A stretch of DNA of 51,615 bases from an uncultured Acetatifactor sp. Its GTDB lineage: Bacteria; Bacillota; Clostridia; Lachnospirales; Lachnospiraceae. Both the position numbers and the translations under genes were made by a program. Under the pieces are notes generated by a model. It worked only from the letters and a program-made list of their open reading frames with translations, was not told the DNA's origin and searched no databases. The stretch lies in NCBI GenBank assembly GCA_910578185.1, contig CAJTPN010000013.1:1-51615 (forward strand), written 5' to 3'. Shown one piece after another: positions 8,263 to 16,697 of this stretch (its first letter is position 1; each line of letters starts with the position of its first letter).

Positions 8263-9051
8263 ATGGCACTTTTAGAGGTAAAAAGCTTGAGAAAAGTCTA
8301 TACCACACGATTGGGGGGAAATAAAGTACAGGCGCTGGATAATGTGAATTTTTCGGTGGAACAGGGAGAGTATGTGGCTATTATGGGTGAGTCTGGCTCC
8401 GGCAAGACGACTCTTTTGAATATTATGGCATCTTTGGATAAACCTACCGGCGGTCAGGTGATTCTGGCGGGAAAGAATATGGCGGATATCAGGGCAAAGG
8501 AGCTGTGTGCTTTTCGGCGTGACAATCTGGGATTTGTCTTTCAGGATTTTAATTTGCTGGATACATTATCCTTAAAGGACAATATTTTTCTGCCCCTGGT
8601 GCTGGCAGGATATCATTATATGGATATGGAGGAGCGTATCGGGCCGCTGGCAGAGAAGCTTGGTATTTCGGAGCTGCTGGAGAAATATCCCTATGAGGTC
8701 TCCGGAGGACAAAAGCAGAGGGCAGCGGTGGCAAGGGCGTTGATTACCAGACCACAGATCGTACTGGCCGACGAGCCCACGGGAGCATTGGACTCCAAGG
8801 CATCAGACAAATTGCTGCGCATTTTTTCTCAGGTAAACGAGGATGGTCAGACCATTGTAATGGTGACACACAGCATACAGGCTGCCAGCCGTGCAGGAAG
8901 AGTGCTTTTTATCAAGGATGGGTGTGTGTTTAACCAGATATATCGCGGAAAGCTTGCGGACGAGGAAATGTATCGCAAGATATCGGATACTTTGACTGTA
9001 TTACAGACGGAGATGGCAAATCCGTCCAGGGCAGTGGCGGCCCAAGCGTGA
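8263..9051 (+). CDS. BceA-like ABC transporter ATP-binding protein
   Basis: A 262-residue ATPase of the MacB/LolD-like class. Walker A is GESGSGKTT, the Q-loop is FQDFNLLDTLS, the signature is VSGGQKQRAAVARAL, Walker B is IVLADEPTGALD and the switch histidine is in VTHS. Preceded by GGAGGAG. It pairs with the FtsX-type permease 15 bp downstream. By family this complex removes peptide antibiotics from lipid II-cycle targets and signals to its kinase. Confidence 0.93.
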   Translation: MALLEVKSLRKVYTTRLGGNKVQALDNVNFSVEQGEYVAIMGESGSGKTTLLNIMASLDKPTGGQVILAGKNMADIRAKELCAFRRDNLGFVFQDFNLLDTLSLKDNIFLPLVLAGYHYMDMEERIGPLAEKLGISELLEKYPYEVSGGQKQRAAVARALITRPQIVLADEPTGALDSKASDKLLRIFSQVNEDGQTIVMVTHSIQAASRAGRVLFIKDGCVFNQIYRGKLADEEMYRKISDTLTVLQTEMANPSRAVAAQA

Positions 9052-9066
9052 GAGGGGGAATGAGAG

Positions 9067-11052
9067 ATGAAAAAGCATTTGACACTTTTGCCCAGGATGG
9101 CAGTATCCAATATTCGTAAAAACGGCTCCAGCTATTTCCCGTATATCGGAGTCAGCGCCTTTGCAATGTTTACTTATTTTGTGTTTGATCTGATTTTGAA
9201 AAATGATATCATGTATACTCTTCCTAAAGGGGTATATGCGGTAATGCTTGTAAGCATAGGCTTTGGATTGTTGACCATCATTATGATCCCTTTTTTATAT
9301 TATACCAACAGTTTCCTGATCAAACGCCGGAAAAGGGAGCTGGGCTTATACAGTATCCTCGGGATGGAAAAGAAGCATATTGGCATCATGATGTTCTGGG
9401 AGAGCATAGTGGTATATTTCATTGTTATGGCGGCAGCCATAATTATGGGATTGTTGTTCTCAAGACTGATCTTTCTGATTCTGTTGAATCTGGTGAAAAT
9501 GCCTGTGGATGTGGAGTTTGTCATAAGCCCCCGGGCGCTGACGGATACTTTGATTTTTTATGCGTTTATCACAGGATTAAATTTGCTGGTAAATCTGGTA
9601 CAGGTGGGAAAGTCAAATCCTGTGGAACTTATGAGCGATTCAAGGAGGGGGGAGAAAGAGCCTAAGAGGGTTTGTCTGTGGAGTATTGTTGGGCTGGCGG
9701 CGATGGTGACCGGTTATCGTATGGCAATATTATCAAGGTTGGACAGCTATATTTTTGGCAATTTCTTTCTGGCTGTATTTTTGGTGGTAATAGGGACATA
9801 TCTTTTGTTTACGTCAGGCTCGATTGGGGTTCTTAGAATTTTAAAGAAAAACCGTAAATTTTATTATCAGCCTGAGAATTTTGTCACTGTATCCGGTATG
9901 ATTTACCGAATGAAGAAAAGCGCGGCAAGCCTGTCAAACATCTGTATTTTTTCCACCATGGTGGTTATTACGGTGGGATGTACCGTTGCGGTGTATCTGG
10001 GAATGGAATCCATTGTGACTTCCAGTTTCAGCCGGGTGTTTGAAGTTTATTTTTTTGGAAGAGAGCATGGGGATATGGGGACATTGAAACAGGAGACGGC
10101 AAAACTGGCCGAGACAAATGGGATCACGCTTACGGATGAGCTGCATTATTCTTATGTAAAGATTCGGGCTTACAGAGAGGATGAGGCTTTTAAAATTCAG
10201 GGAGAGTCGTATAATTACAACAGGTGGTCGGATTTGATTTTGATGACGCAGGAGGAATATAATCTGCTGGAAGGCAAGGAAGAGCGCCTGGAGCCTGGGG
10301 AAGTACTTGTCTTTTCCGACGGAGCCGATTATGGAAAAGAAAGGATACGATTTGAAGAACAGGAATATTCCATACAACGAGAGCTGACAGAGAGCAGCGT
10401 TTTAAAGAAAAGAATTAATAATGTTATGGGGATAGATTATGTTGTGGTGTTTGCCAATCGTGAGCAATTAAATCAGGTCAGCTCTGCCTTTGGTGTGGAC
10501 GGATATGAGGGAATATCATATTTTTACGGATTTCAGGCAGAAGGCAGCCAGGAGGATGTGGACGATTTTTCCGGGCAGCTGAAGCAGTATATGAGTATGC
10601 AGAAAGGATTTGCCCGGTATGATGACAACAGGAGTCTTATGAGCGATATGGAGAGCATGTACGGAGGGCTGTTGTTTATCGGTATTTTCTTTGGAGCTAT
10701 TTTTCTGATTTGTCTGTTGATCATCATGTACTATAAACAGATTACGGAAGGATTTGAAGATCAGAAGAACTTTGAAATCATGCAGAAGGTGGGAATGAAT
10801 GATACGGAAATACGTAGAACCATCAAAAGACAGATCAGCATGGTGTTTGGGATTCCATTGTTAGGAGCACTTTGTCATACCGCGGTGGGCATGAATATGG
10901 TATATATGTTATTGGGGGCTATCGGCTTTTTTGAAGTAAGACTGCTCATAGCCTGTTCCATCGGAGGCTGTCTGATTTTTGCGATTGTGTATGGTTTGAG
11001 TTTTAAAAGGACATCCATGGCGTATTATCGGATTGTTAAGAGGCTGAACTGA
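9067..11052 (+). CDS. BceB-like FtsX permease
   Basis: A 661-residue permease with the BceB plan: a first helix after RNIRKNGSSYFPYIG, several FtsX helices, a long extracellular domain between roughly residues 310 and 520 that is thought to bind the peptide or its complex in this family, and a final set of three helices. The segment RRKRELGLYSILGMEKKHI is typical of the FtsX coupling region, repeated near the end as NFEIMQKVGMNDTEIRRTI. It completes the four-gene module, transcribed behind its own regulatory region. Confidence 0.92.
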   Translation: MKKHLTLLPRMAVSNIRKNGSSYFPYIGVSAFAMFTYFVFDLILKNDIMYTLPKGVYAVMLVSIGFGLLTIIMIPFLYYTNSFLIKRRKRELGLYSILGMEKKHIGIMMFWESIVVYFIVMAAAIIMGLLFSRLIFLILLNLVKMPVDVEFVISPRALTDTLIFYAFITGLNLLVNLVQVGKSNPVELMSDSRRGEKEPKRVCLWSIVGLAAMVTGYRMAILSRLDSYIFGNFFLAVFLVVIGTYLLFTSGSIGVLRILKKNRKFYYQPENFVTVSGMIYRMKKSAASLSNICIFSTMVVITVGCTVAVYLGMESIVTSSFSRVFEVYFFGREHGDMGTLKQETAKLAETNGITLTDELHYSYVKIRAYREDEAFKIQGESYNYNRWSDLILMTQEEYNLLEGKEERLEPGEVLVFSDGADYGKERIRFEEQEYSIQRELTESSVLKKRINNVMGIDYVVVFANREQLNQVSSAFGVDGYEGISYFYGFQAEGSQEDVDDFSGQLKQYMSMQKGFARYDDNRSLMSDMESMYGGLLFIGIFFGAIFLICLLIIMYYKQITEGFEDQKNFEIMQKVGMNDTEIRRTIKRQISMVFGIPLLGALCHTAVGMNMVYMLLGAIGFFEVRLLIACSIGGCLIFAIVYGLSFKRTSMAYYRIVKRLN

Positions 11053-11104
11053 TTCGGGCTGTTATGTGGGTTGCCGAATTTGCAGACTTAGAGTAAATTT
11101 CCGG

Positions 11105-11133
11105 TTGTAAATCAGGTGTTTTTCCATTATAAT
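11105..11133 (+). promoter_or_regulatory. Sigma-A promoter ahead of the mnmA leader
   Basis: TTGTAA (11105-11110), a 17-bp spacer and TATAAT (11128-11133). The predicted start near 11140 lies only about 10 bp before the hairpin at 11149, so transcripts meet a terminator at once. Confidence 0.7.
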
Positions 11134-11148
11134 AGGAATAGGATTTTC

Positions 11149-11184
11149 AGACCTTTATGGATGGATTCCATAGAGGTCTTTTTG
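11149..11184 (+). terminator. Rho-independent terminator between the permease gene and mnmA
   Basis: Arms AGACCTTTATGG (11149-11160) and CCATAGAGGTCT (11168-11179) pair over 12 bp with one wobble and a 7-base loop, followed by a short T-run. It can end the transporter transcript. Because a promoter lies just upstream it may also attenuate mnmA. Confidence 0.8.
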
Positions 11185-11239
11185 GTATTGCGTTGCTTTC
11201 TGTGTAGGTGCAGGTGGCGGGAAAGCGTGTGGGAGGTAT

Positions 11240-12298
11240 ATGAAAAAGAAGGTTATAGTTGGGATGTCAGGGGGAGTTGATTCTTCTGTGGCAGCTTATC
11301 TTTTGCAGGAGCAGGGATATGATGTGATAGGGGTAACCATGCGGATGTGGCAGGAGGGAGAGGATGCGTCCTGCGCCGGCCCTGGTGTCGCAGAGGATGC
11401 CGAAAGGGTGGCCAGAGCCCTGCATATCCCTTTTAATGTAATAGACTGTCAAAGAGAATTCGGATGCCATGTAATAGATAATTTTGTGGAGGAATATTTG
11501 CAGGGACGTACGCCCAATCCCTGTATCGTATGTAACCGTCATGTGAAATGGGAAGGGCTGCTGCGTTACGGTTTATCGGTGGGAGCGGATTATATTGCAA
11601 CAGGGCATTATGCCAGAGTGGCAATGCTGCCTGGGGGACGCAGGGCAGTCAGGCGAGGTGTCAGCGGTGCGAAAGATCAGAGCTATGCCCTTTATGGTTT
11701 GACCCAGGAACAACTTTCGCATACGCTGCTGCCTGTGGGGGAATATGAAAAGAGCCATATTCGGGCCATTGCCCAGGAGATTCATATACCGGTGGCAGAT
11801 AAGCCGGACAGTCAGGAGATTTGCTTTGTGCCTGATGATGATTATGCGGCTTTTATTGACAGAAGGGTCAGAGATCGTGTGCCGGGGCCGGGAAATTTTG
11901 TGAATGAAAAGGGGGATGTTCTGGGCAGGCACAAAGGGATCACACACTATACGTTGGGCCAGAGAAGGGGGCTGGAGCTGGCCATGGGAGAACGGATCTA
12001 TGTGACTCAGATTCGACCGGATACCAACGAGGTGATAGTAGGGAAAGAGGAAGCGCTTATGACAGGAAGCGTAGTTTGTCATAAGGTCAATTATATGGCC
12101 GTGGAAGATTTGCCCCAACCCTTGAGGGTGTTTGCAAAGATACGCTATAATCACAAAGGGGGATGGTGTGTCATTGAAAAACTTCCGGACGGCAGTGTGC
12201 GAGCCTTATTTGAGGAACCTGTCCGGGCCGCCACGCCGGGGCAATCAATTTGCTTTTACCAAGGAGAATATGTGCTGGGGGGAGGCATTATCAGATAA
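11240..12298 (+). CDS. mnmA: tRNA-specific 2-thiouridylase MnmA
   Basis: A 352-residue enzyme that thiolates U34 in tRNAs for Glu, Gln and Lys. The ATP-pyrophosphatase loop is SGGVDSS at residues 10-16. The two catalytic cysteines are C98 in CIVCNRHVKW and C195 in DSQEICFVPDDD, and the tRNA-contact segment LGQRRGL is present. The C-terminal beta-barrel is complete. GGGAGG lies just upstream of the ATG. The nearby cysteine desulfurase could supply sulfur; a tRNA-Glu gene, a substrate class, lies at 50023. Confidence 0.96.
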   Translation: MKKKVIVGMSGGVDSSVAAYLLQEQGYDVIGVTMRMWQEGEDASCAGPGVAEDAERVARALHIPFNVIDCQREFGCHVIDNFVEEYLQGRTPNPCIVCNRHVKWEGLLRYGLSVGADYIATGHYARVAMLPGGRRAVRRGVSGAKDQSYALYGLTQEQLSHTLLPVGEYEKSHIRAIAQEIHIPVADKPDSQEICFVPDDDYAAFIDRRVRDRVPGPGNFVNEKGDVLGRHKGITHYTLGQRRGLELAMGERIYVTQIRPDTNEVIVGKEEALMTGSVVCHKVNYMAVEDLPQPLRVFAKIRYNHKGGWCVIEKLPDGSVRALFEEPVRAATPGQSICFYQGEYVLGGGIIR

Positions 12299-12417
12299 AA
12301 TCTCCTCGGGCAGGATCATTTGCCTGATACCCAGGAACAAAAGCATTGTTTGCGGCATATCATAGACGGAATGATTCCAGATTAAAATAATATGGAAGGG
12401 GAGCCTTCCGGGGAGAA

Positions 12418-12948
12418 ATGATGGATTTTGTTTTTAATGGCAATATGGCTTTGAAGAGGAATCGGTATGCGTCTGTAACAGGTACCATTGTGGATATGGT
12501 GCCTGCCGGGATGGGAAATCGTCGTGTCAACGGATGTATGATTTTTGTCACGTTGGAGGATATGGAGGGCAATACGGTTAACTTTATCATGACGCCATCC
12601 ACTTATGTGCTTGATTTTGAGACACTTTCCGTTGGAATGCTGTGTACTTTCTGGTATGCTACTAATGTACCTATGCCTCTGATCTATCCGCCTCAGTATA
12701 ACGCGGTGGTCGCGGCACAGGAGAAGAACGGCAGGAATGTGAATGTGGCATTTTATAATACTTCCATGGTAAATGAGGAACATACACTGGAGCTGAATCT
12801 GGATGCCACTGTGGAAGTGAGAACTACCAACAATCAATATTATCAGGGGAGTCCGGCCAATCACAGCCTGGTGGTTGTATATGGCAGTTCCACAAGGAGT
12901 ATTCCTGCCCAGACGACTCCGTCCAAGATTGTGGTGCTTTGCGACTAA
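12418..12948 (+). CDS. Uncharacterised 176-residue beta-rich protein
   Basis: No family is recognised. The protein has no signal peptide or membrane helix. It has an early segment resembling a small OB-like or beta-barrel fold (YASVTGTIVDMVPAG, then MIFVTLEDMEGNTVNFIMTPSTYVLD), a Pro/Tyr-rich middle (PMPLIYPPQYNAVV) and an acidic, Asn/Thr-rich tail. GGGGAG precedes tandem ATG codons at 12418 and 12421, either of which could be used. A 6-bp hairpin GGAAGG/CCTTCC sits at 12394-12409, directly before the ribosome site. It may share transcription with mnmA 120 bp upstream. Confidence 0.7.
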   Translation: MMDFVFNGNMALKRNRYASVTGTIVDMVPAGMGNRRVNGCMIFVTLEDMEGNTVNFIMTPSTYVLDFETLSVGMLCTFWYATNVPMPLIYPPQYNAVVAAQEKNGRNVNVAFYNTSMVNEEHTLELNLDATVEVRTTNNQYYQGSPANHSLVVVYGSSTRSIPAQTTPSKIVVLCD

Positions 12949-12956
12949 GTTTGTGC

Positions 12957-12995
12957 GGAGGAAATCCTGACGGCATGACAGGCAGGATTTCCTCC
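12957..12995 (+). terminator. 13-bp perfect hairpin after the 176-residue gene
   Basis: GGAGGAAATCCTG (12957-12969) and CAGGATTTCCTCC (12983-12995) are exact inverted copies with a 13-base loop, starting 9 bp after the stop codon. No T-run follows, so termination may be weak. It could also act as an RNA 3' stabiliser. Confidence 0.55.
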
Positions 12996-13140
12996 TATAA
13001 GTGTCCAAACCTTGATGGATCGGCGCACCTGTACAGGCGACAAAGGCAGGGGGCTGTTACCGGAAATGTGGTTGTTTAAATGCATTCAGGGGTCTTGCGT
13101 ATCAATAGACAAAGCTGACGAAAGAGAGGAACCTAATTAT

Positions 13141-14130
13141 ATGTTTTTTCAATGTAGAAACTGCGGGGGGAATGTGGTGTACAGCCCGGAAAAACACGGT
13201 ATGTTCTGCCCTTTCTGCGGCAGTGAAAAAAGTCATCAGCGTTCGGATGCCGGAAGCGGTAAGCTGACGCTTTGCCCAAACTGCGGCGGCGAAGTGCCGG
13301 TAGAAAAACATACTTCCGCAACACAGTGCCCTTACTGTGACAGTTATCTTGTATTCAACGAGAGAGTGGAAGGGGTTTATGCGCCTAAGATGATCATTCC
13401 ATTTCAGTTGGGCAAGGATGTATGTAAGAAATCCATTCGGGAAAAGTTTAAAAATAGTATTTTTGCGCCTTCAGATTTCCTTTCAGAGGTGCGTTTAAAC
13501 AGTTTGCAGGGAATTTATGTGCCCTACTGGTTTTATGATTACGACACGAACTGTTATTTTCAGGGAGAGGGAACCCGGGTGAGAAGCTGGCGCAGCGGCA
13601 ATATGGAATATACGGAAACGTCCTTTTATGCCATCCGGAGGGAAATGGATATTGATTTCAGAAAGATTCCTGTGGATGCTTCCGAACAGATGCCGGACGA
13701 CGTGATGGATTTGATGGCTCCTTTTCGATATGATCAGCTCATGGCTTTTTCTCCGGAGTATATGTCAGGATTTTATGGTGAGAAGTACAATATGGATGCT
13801 GCGGCTGTGGAAAATCGCGCAAATGTTGTGATGAAGGCCGATGCGGCGAAGCTTCTGAGGGAAAGCTATGCGGGATATCATGCGGTAAGTCCCATAAAGC
13901 AGGATGTGGTGGTGAGGCGAAGTAATGCTGAATATGGTCTTCTTCCGGTATGGAAGTACATATATCATTATAAGGATAAAGATTATCCCTTTTATGTCAA
14001 TGGACAGACGGGGAAAATTGTTGGAACGGCGCCTGTTTCTGCCGCAAAGGTATGGGGATATACGGCAACTCTGTGGGGATGTATGACGATAATTTTACTG
14101 TTATTGTCGGCACTGTTAGGATCCTTTTGA
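13141..14130 (+). CDS. Zinc-ribbon protein with C-terminal membrane anchor
   Basis: About 329 residues. Two zinc ribbons open the protein: CRNCGG paired with CPFCGS, then CPNCGG paired with CPYCDS. The middle holds a domain with the motif GIYVPYWFYDYDTNCYFQGEG, often seen in bacterial TFIIB-type zinc-ribbon proteins of unknown role. The last 24 residues form one membrane helix. An in-frame start at 13012 would add 43 residues, but the ATG at 13141 has GAGAGGAA upstream and places the first Cys pair at the N-terminus as usual. It precedes the TPM-domain gene by 118 bp; the two may act in the same envelope process. Confidence 0.75.
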   Translation: MFFQCRNCGGNVVYSPEKHGMFCPFCGSEKSHQRSDAGSGKLTLCPNCGGEVPVEKHTSATQCPYCDSYLVFNERVEGVYAPKMIIPFQLGKDVCKKSIREKFKNSIFAPSDFLSEVRLNSLQGIYVPYWFYDYDTNCYFQGEGTRVRSWRSGNMEYTETSFYAIRREMDIDFRKIPVDASEQMPDDVMDLMAPFRYDQLMAFSPEYMSGFYGEKYNMDAAAVENRANVVMKADAAKLLRESYAGYHAVSPIKQDVVVRRSNAEYGLLPVWKYIYHYKDKDYPFYVNGQTGKIVGTAPVSAAKVWGYTATLWGCMTIILLLLSALLGSF

Positions 14131-14248
14131 CAAATTGTACAGGACGGCAAATAAAGGCCAAATAAGACAGACTGAAAGACTTAAAACGGAATCGTCATAA
14201 CGGTGACGAGAAAAGATAAAAAGGGATTAAAAATCGGAGGGAAATCGT

Positions 14249-15154
14249 GTGAGCCATGTGACAGAAGGAGAAATGGAATTTGATTATAAAAAATCGGCAA
14301 GAAGGCAGTATCTGCGATATTTTCGTCTATGGTTCCTTGTTATAGGGATACTGATCATACTTTGCTTTGCAGTGAGATATTTAAGGCCGGTGAACCATGA
14401 GGCGCCCGAGGAGCGGGTATATGATTATGCAGAAGTTCTGACCGACCAGGAGGAAGAGAAACTGAGACAATATATTGCACAAAAAGAAAAAGAGCTGCGT
14501 ATTCATATTGTCTTGGTGACGTTTAGCTTGTCCGTGGAAGGGGAGGAAGCCAGGGAACAATATGGGTTCCGTTATACGGAGTGGGAGCGCAACATGGAGA
14601 TTCTGGCTGACGACTTCTGGGATCTGAATTATTATGGATACAATAAGGGCTTTGAAGGAGACGGTGTTATACTTATACATAATTGGTATCCTGGTCAAAA
14701 CGGAGAGCATCTTTCCACCAGCGGTAAAGCGGAGCGAAGACTTGACAGCTATGACATTGACAGTATCCTGTATGCGGTGGATGCATATTATGAGACGGAC
14801 CCATACAAGGCGTATCAGGCGTATATAGATAAAACATGTGAGCTGCTTGAGGGCAGGACATGGGCGATTCCCTTGGGAGTGGTGTTCTTTCTGCCGTTTT
14901 TGGTTGCGTGTATTTATGCCGTGGGCAATATACCTCAGAAGAAGGCGGCGAAGACCACTTCCGTAAATACCTATGTGGAAGGAGGAAAACCGGAGTTAAG
15001 AGATAAGTCCGATGAATTTATCAGAAAGAGCGTAACTTCCAGAAGGATAGAAACCAGCAGCAGCAGCGGCGGTGGAGGGCGCAGCAGCGGAGGAGGCGGT
15101 CATCATTACAGTAGCAGCGGTGCCAGTCATGGCGGCGGAAGTCATCGACATTAG
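14249..15154 (+). CDS. TPM-domain membrane protein with Gly/Ser/His-rich tail
   Basis: A 301-residue protein. A first helix (about 26-45) leads to an extracytoplasmic TPM-like domain (VYDYAEVLTDQEEEKLRQYI, later DGVILIHNW), then a second helix near 206-225 and a cytoplasmic tail of Ser, Gly and His repeats ending in HGGGSHRH. TPM domains occur in TPM_phosphatase/YgcG-type proteins, and low-complexity Gly-rich tails are common there. The start is GTG with GGAGG eight bases upstream. Function is not known; the tail could bind metal. Confidence 0.75.
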   Translation: MSHVTEGEMEFDYKKSARRQYLRYFRLWFLVIGILIILCFAVRYLRPVNHEAPEERVYDYAEVLTDQEEEKLRQYIAQKEKELRIHIVLVTFSLSVEGEEAREQYGFRYTEWERNMEILADDFWDLNYYGYNKGFEGDGVILIHNWYPGQNGEHLSTSGKAERRLDSYDIDSILYAVDAYYETDPYKAYQAYIDKTCELLEGRTWAIPLGVVFFLPFLVACIYAVGNIPQKKAAKTTSVNTYVEGGKPELRDKSDEFIRKSVTSRRIETSSSSGGGGRSSGGGGHHYSSSGASHGGGSHRH

Positions 15155-15194
15155 AAAGCTATCCTTTATATGAAAATAGAATTGAAAATAATAT

Positions 15195-15232
15195 CAAAAA
15201 AAACACCCATATGACGGTATGGGTGTTTTTTA
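15195..15232. terminator. Bidirectional terminator between the TPM gene and rpsT
   Basis: ACACCCATA and TATGGGTGT pair around TGACGG, flanked by an A-run on the left and a T-run on the right. It therefore works in both directions for these convergent genes. Confidence 0.9.
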
Positions 15233-15274
15233 ATATCTTTTAAAATGAGAAGAGGGTATAAATATATAAATAAT

Positions 15275-15538
15275 TTAAGCCATCTCGTTTACAGCTTTGC
15301 TGATTCTTGAAACCTTGTGAGCAACATTGTTCTTGTGATAAATGCCCTTGCTGCCGGCCATCTCAATGACTTTGGTAGCGGCTTTTAACTGTTCCGTGGC
15401 AGCTGCCTTATCGCCGGTTCCGATAGCGGCATAAACCTTCTTAATCGCAGTCTTAACACCGGATTTGATTGCTTTATTTCTATCGGCCTTGGTACGGTTT
15501 ACCAGGATTCTCTTTTTAGCGGATTTTATGTTAGCCAA
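15275..15538 (-). CDS. rpsT: 30S ribosomal protein S20
   Basis: An 87-residue, Lys/Arg/Ala-rich helical protein that binds 16S rRNA. MANIKSAKKRILVNRTKADRN at the start and VHK-type basic segment AHKVSRISKAVN at the end are typical. The start codon is TTG, read on the minus strand, with AGGAGGTG eight bases upstream. A rare start is also known for E. coli rpsT, where it is part of autogenous translational control. Divergent from gpr, the order rpsT/gpr/spoIIP/lepA/hemW matches a conserved Firmicutes cluster. Confidence 0.95.
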   Translation of the reverse strand: MANIKSAKKRILVNRTKADRNKAIKSGVKTAIKKVYAAIGTGDKAAATEQLKAATKVIEMAGSKGIYHKNNVAHKVSRISKAVNEMA

Positions 15539-15617
15539 GTATTACACCTCCTATTTGTATATTGAGTTATGCTTTCCGTAAGCCAGACACGGAGGACAAA
15601 CGGAAACATACCACTAT

Positions 15618-15646
15618 AGTTTAGTAAAATATAGAAATTTTGTCAA
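15618..15646 (-). promoter_or_regulatory. rpsT promoter
   Basis: On the minus strand TTGACA (15641-15646), 17 bp, then TAAACT (15618-15623), about 80 bp before the rpsT TTG. A perfect -35 and optimal spacing indicate a strong housekeeping promoter. Confidence 0.8.
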
Positions 15647-15770
15647 GACATATTCTTAGAAAAGTTGGGAAAAATGTTAGCAGTTATTTCGAAGCATATT
15701 GTAAAAATCGTTGCATGGCAGTGGTAAAGTACTTTAAGTGTGTTGTATGAGGGAACAAGGAAGGTAGCGT

Positions 15771-16697
15771 ATGGTAAATTTTCAGATGAGGACGGATTTG
15801 GCGCTGGAGGCAAGGGAGAGCATCAGCGAGGCGGACAGTGAACTGCGCGGGGTAAGGGTGGAGGAATATGATCTGAAAGAAGACGACATCCATGTTACAA
15901 AAGTGATGATTGACACGAAAAATGCGGCGAAGGCAATGGGGAAGCCAATGGGGGTCTATGTGACTATGGAGGCGCCTGCCATGGTGGAGCCGGATGAGGA
16001 TTATCACAGGGAGATTTCCAGTTGTCTTGCACAGGAACTTTTGGATATGCTGCCCGGCGCGAATAGGGAACAGTCCATTCTTGTTGTGGGATTGGGTAAC
16101 AGAGAGGTGACTGCGGATGCTTTGGGGCCGCAGGTGGTGGATAATCTGTTTATCACCAGGCATATTGTGAAGGAATATGGCGCAGCGGCTTATAATTGTG
16201 ACAAGATGAATCAAATCAGCGCGTTGGAGCCGGGGGTGATGGCAAAAACTGGGATGGAGACGGCGGAGATTGTCAAAGGTGTGGTGGCGGAAACCGCACC
16301 GGACGTGCTGATTGTGATAGATGCACTGGCAGCCCGCAGCACAAAAAGGCTCAACCGGACCATACAGATTACCAATACGGGCATCCAGCCAGGTTCAGGG
16401 GTGGGAAATCACAGAAATGCACTGACGCAGGAGAGTCTGGGGGTTCCGGTGGTGGCTATTGGGATTCCAACGGTTGTGGATGCGGCCACCATTGTGTGTG
16501 ACGCTTTGGAAAAGCTGTTGGAGGAGGAAAAGGATCTGTCAAGTGTTCGATTTATGGATAAGCAGAAATTGAATTTTGCGGAGCTGAACAATATGTATAT
16601 GACAGGTAAGGACATTGACGCCGTTATCAAAAGAGTCAGCTTCACCGTGTCGGAGGGAATTAACATTGCTATAGGAGAAGCATTCATGGATTCTTGA
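15771..16697 (+). CDS. gpr: GPR germination protease
   Basis: A 308-residue aspartic-type endopeptidase (family A25) that degrades small acid-soluble spore proteins at germination. The opening MVNFQMRTDLALEARESI includes the short propeptide region and the cleavage context known in GPR. Conserved segments VVGLGNREVTADALGPQVVDN, DALAARSTKRLNRTIQI and GVGNHRNAL are present. GGAAGG lies upstream. Its stop overlaps the spoIIP start in TTGA, so the two are translationally coupled. Expected expression is in the forespore under sigma-F/G; no clean promoter was found. Confidence 0.96.
   Translation: MVNFQMRTDLALEARESISEADSELRGVRVEEYDLKEDDIHVTKVMIDTKNAAKAMGKPMGVYVTMEAPAMVEPDEDYHREISSCLAQELLDMLPGANREQSILVVGLGNREVTADALGPQVVDNLFITRHIVKEYGAAAYNCDKMNQISALEPGVMAKTGMETAEIVKGVVAETAPDVLIVIDALAARSTKRLNRTIQITNTGIQPGSGVGNHRNALTQESLGVPVVAIGIPTVVDAATIVCDALEKLLEEEKDLSSVRFMDKQKLNFAELNNMYMTGKDIDAVIKRVSFTVSEGINIAIGEAFMDS

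Noticed and set aside
11105..11184. T-box or other known riboswitch before mnmA
   Set aside because: The leader is too short and has no T-box sequence or specifier arrangement.
15660..15770. Sigma-F/G promoter for gpr
   Set aside because: A GCATA is present near 15697 but no -10 of either class lies at the right distance.
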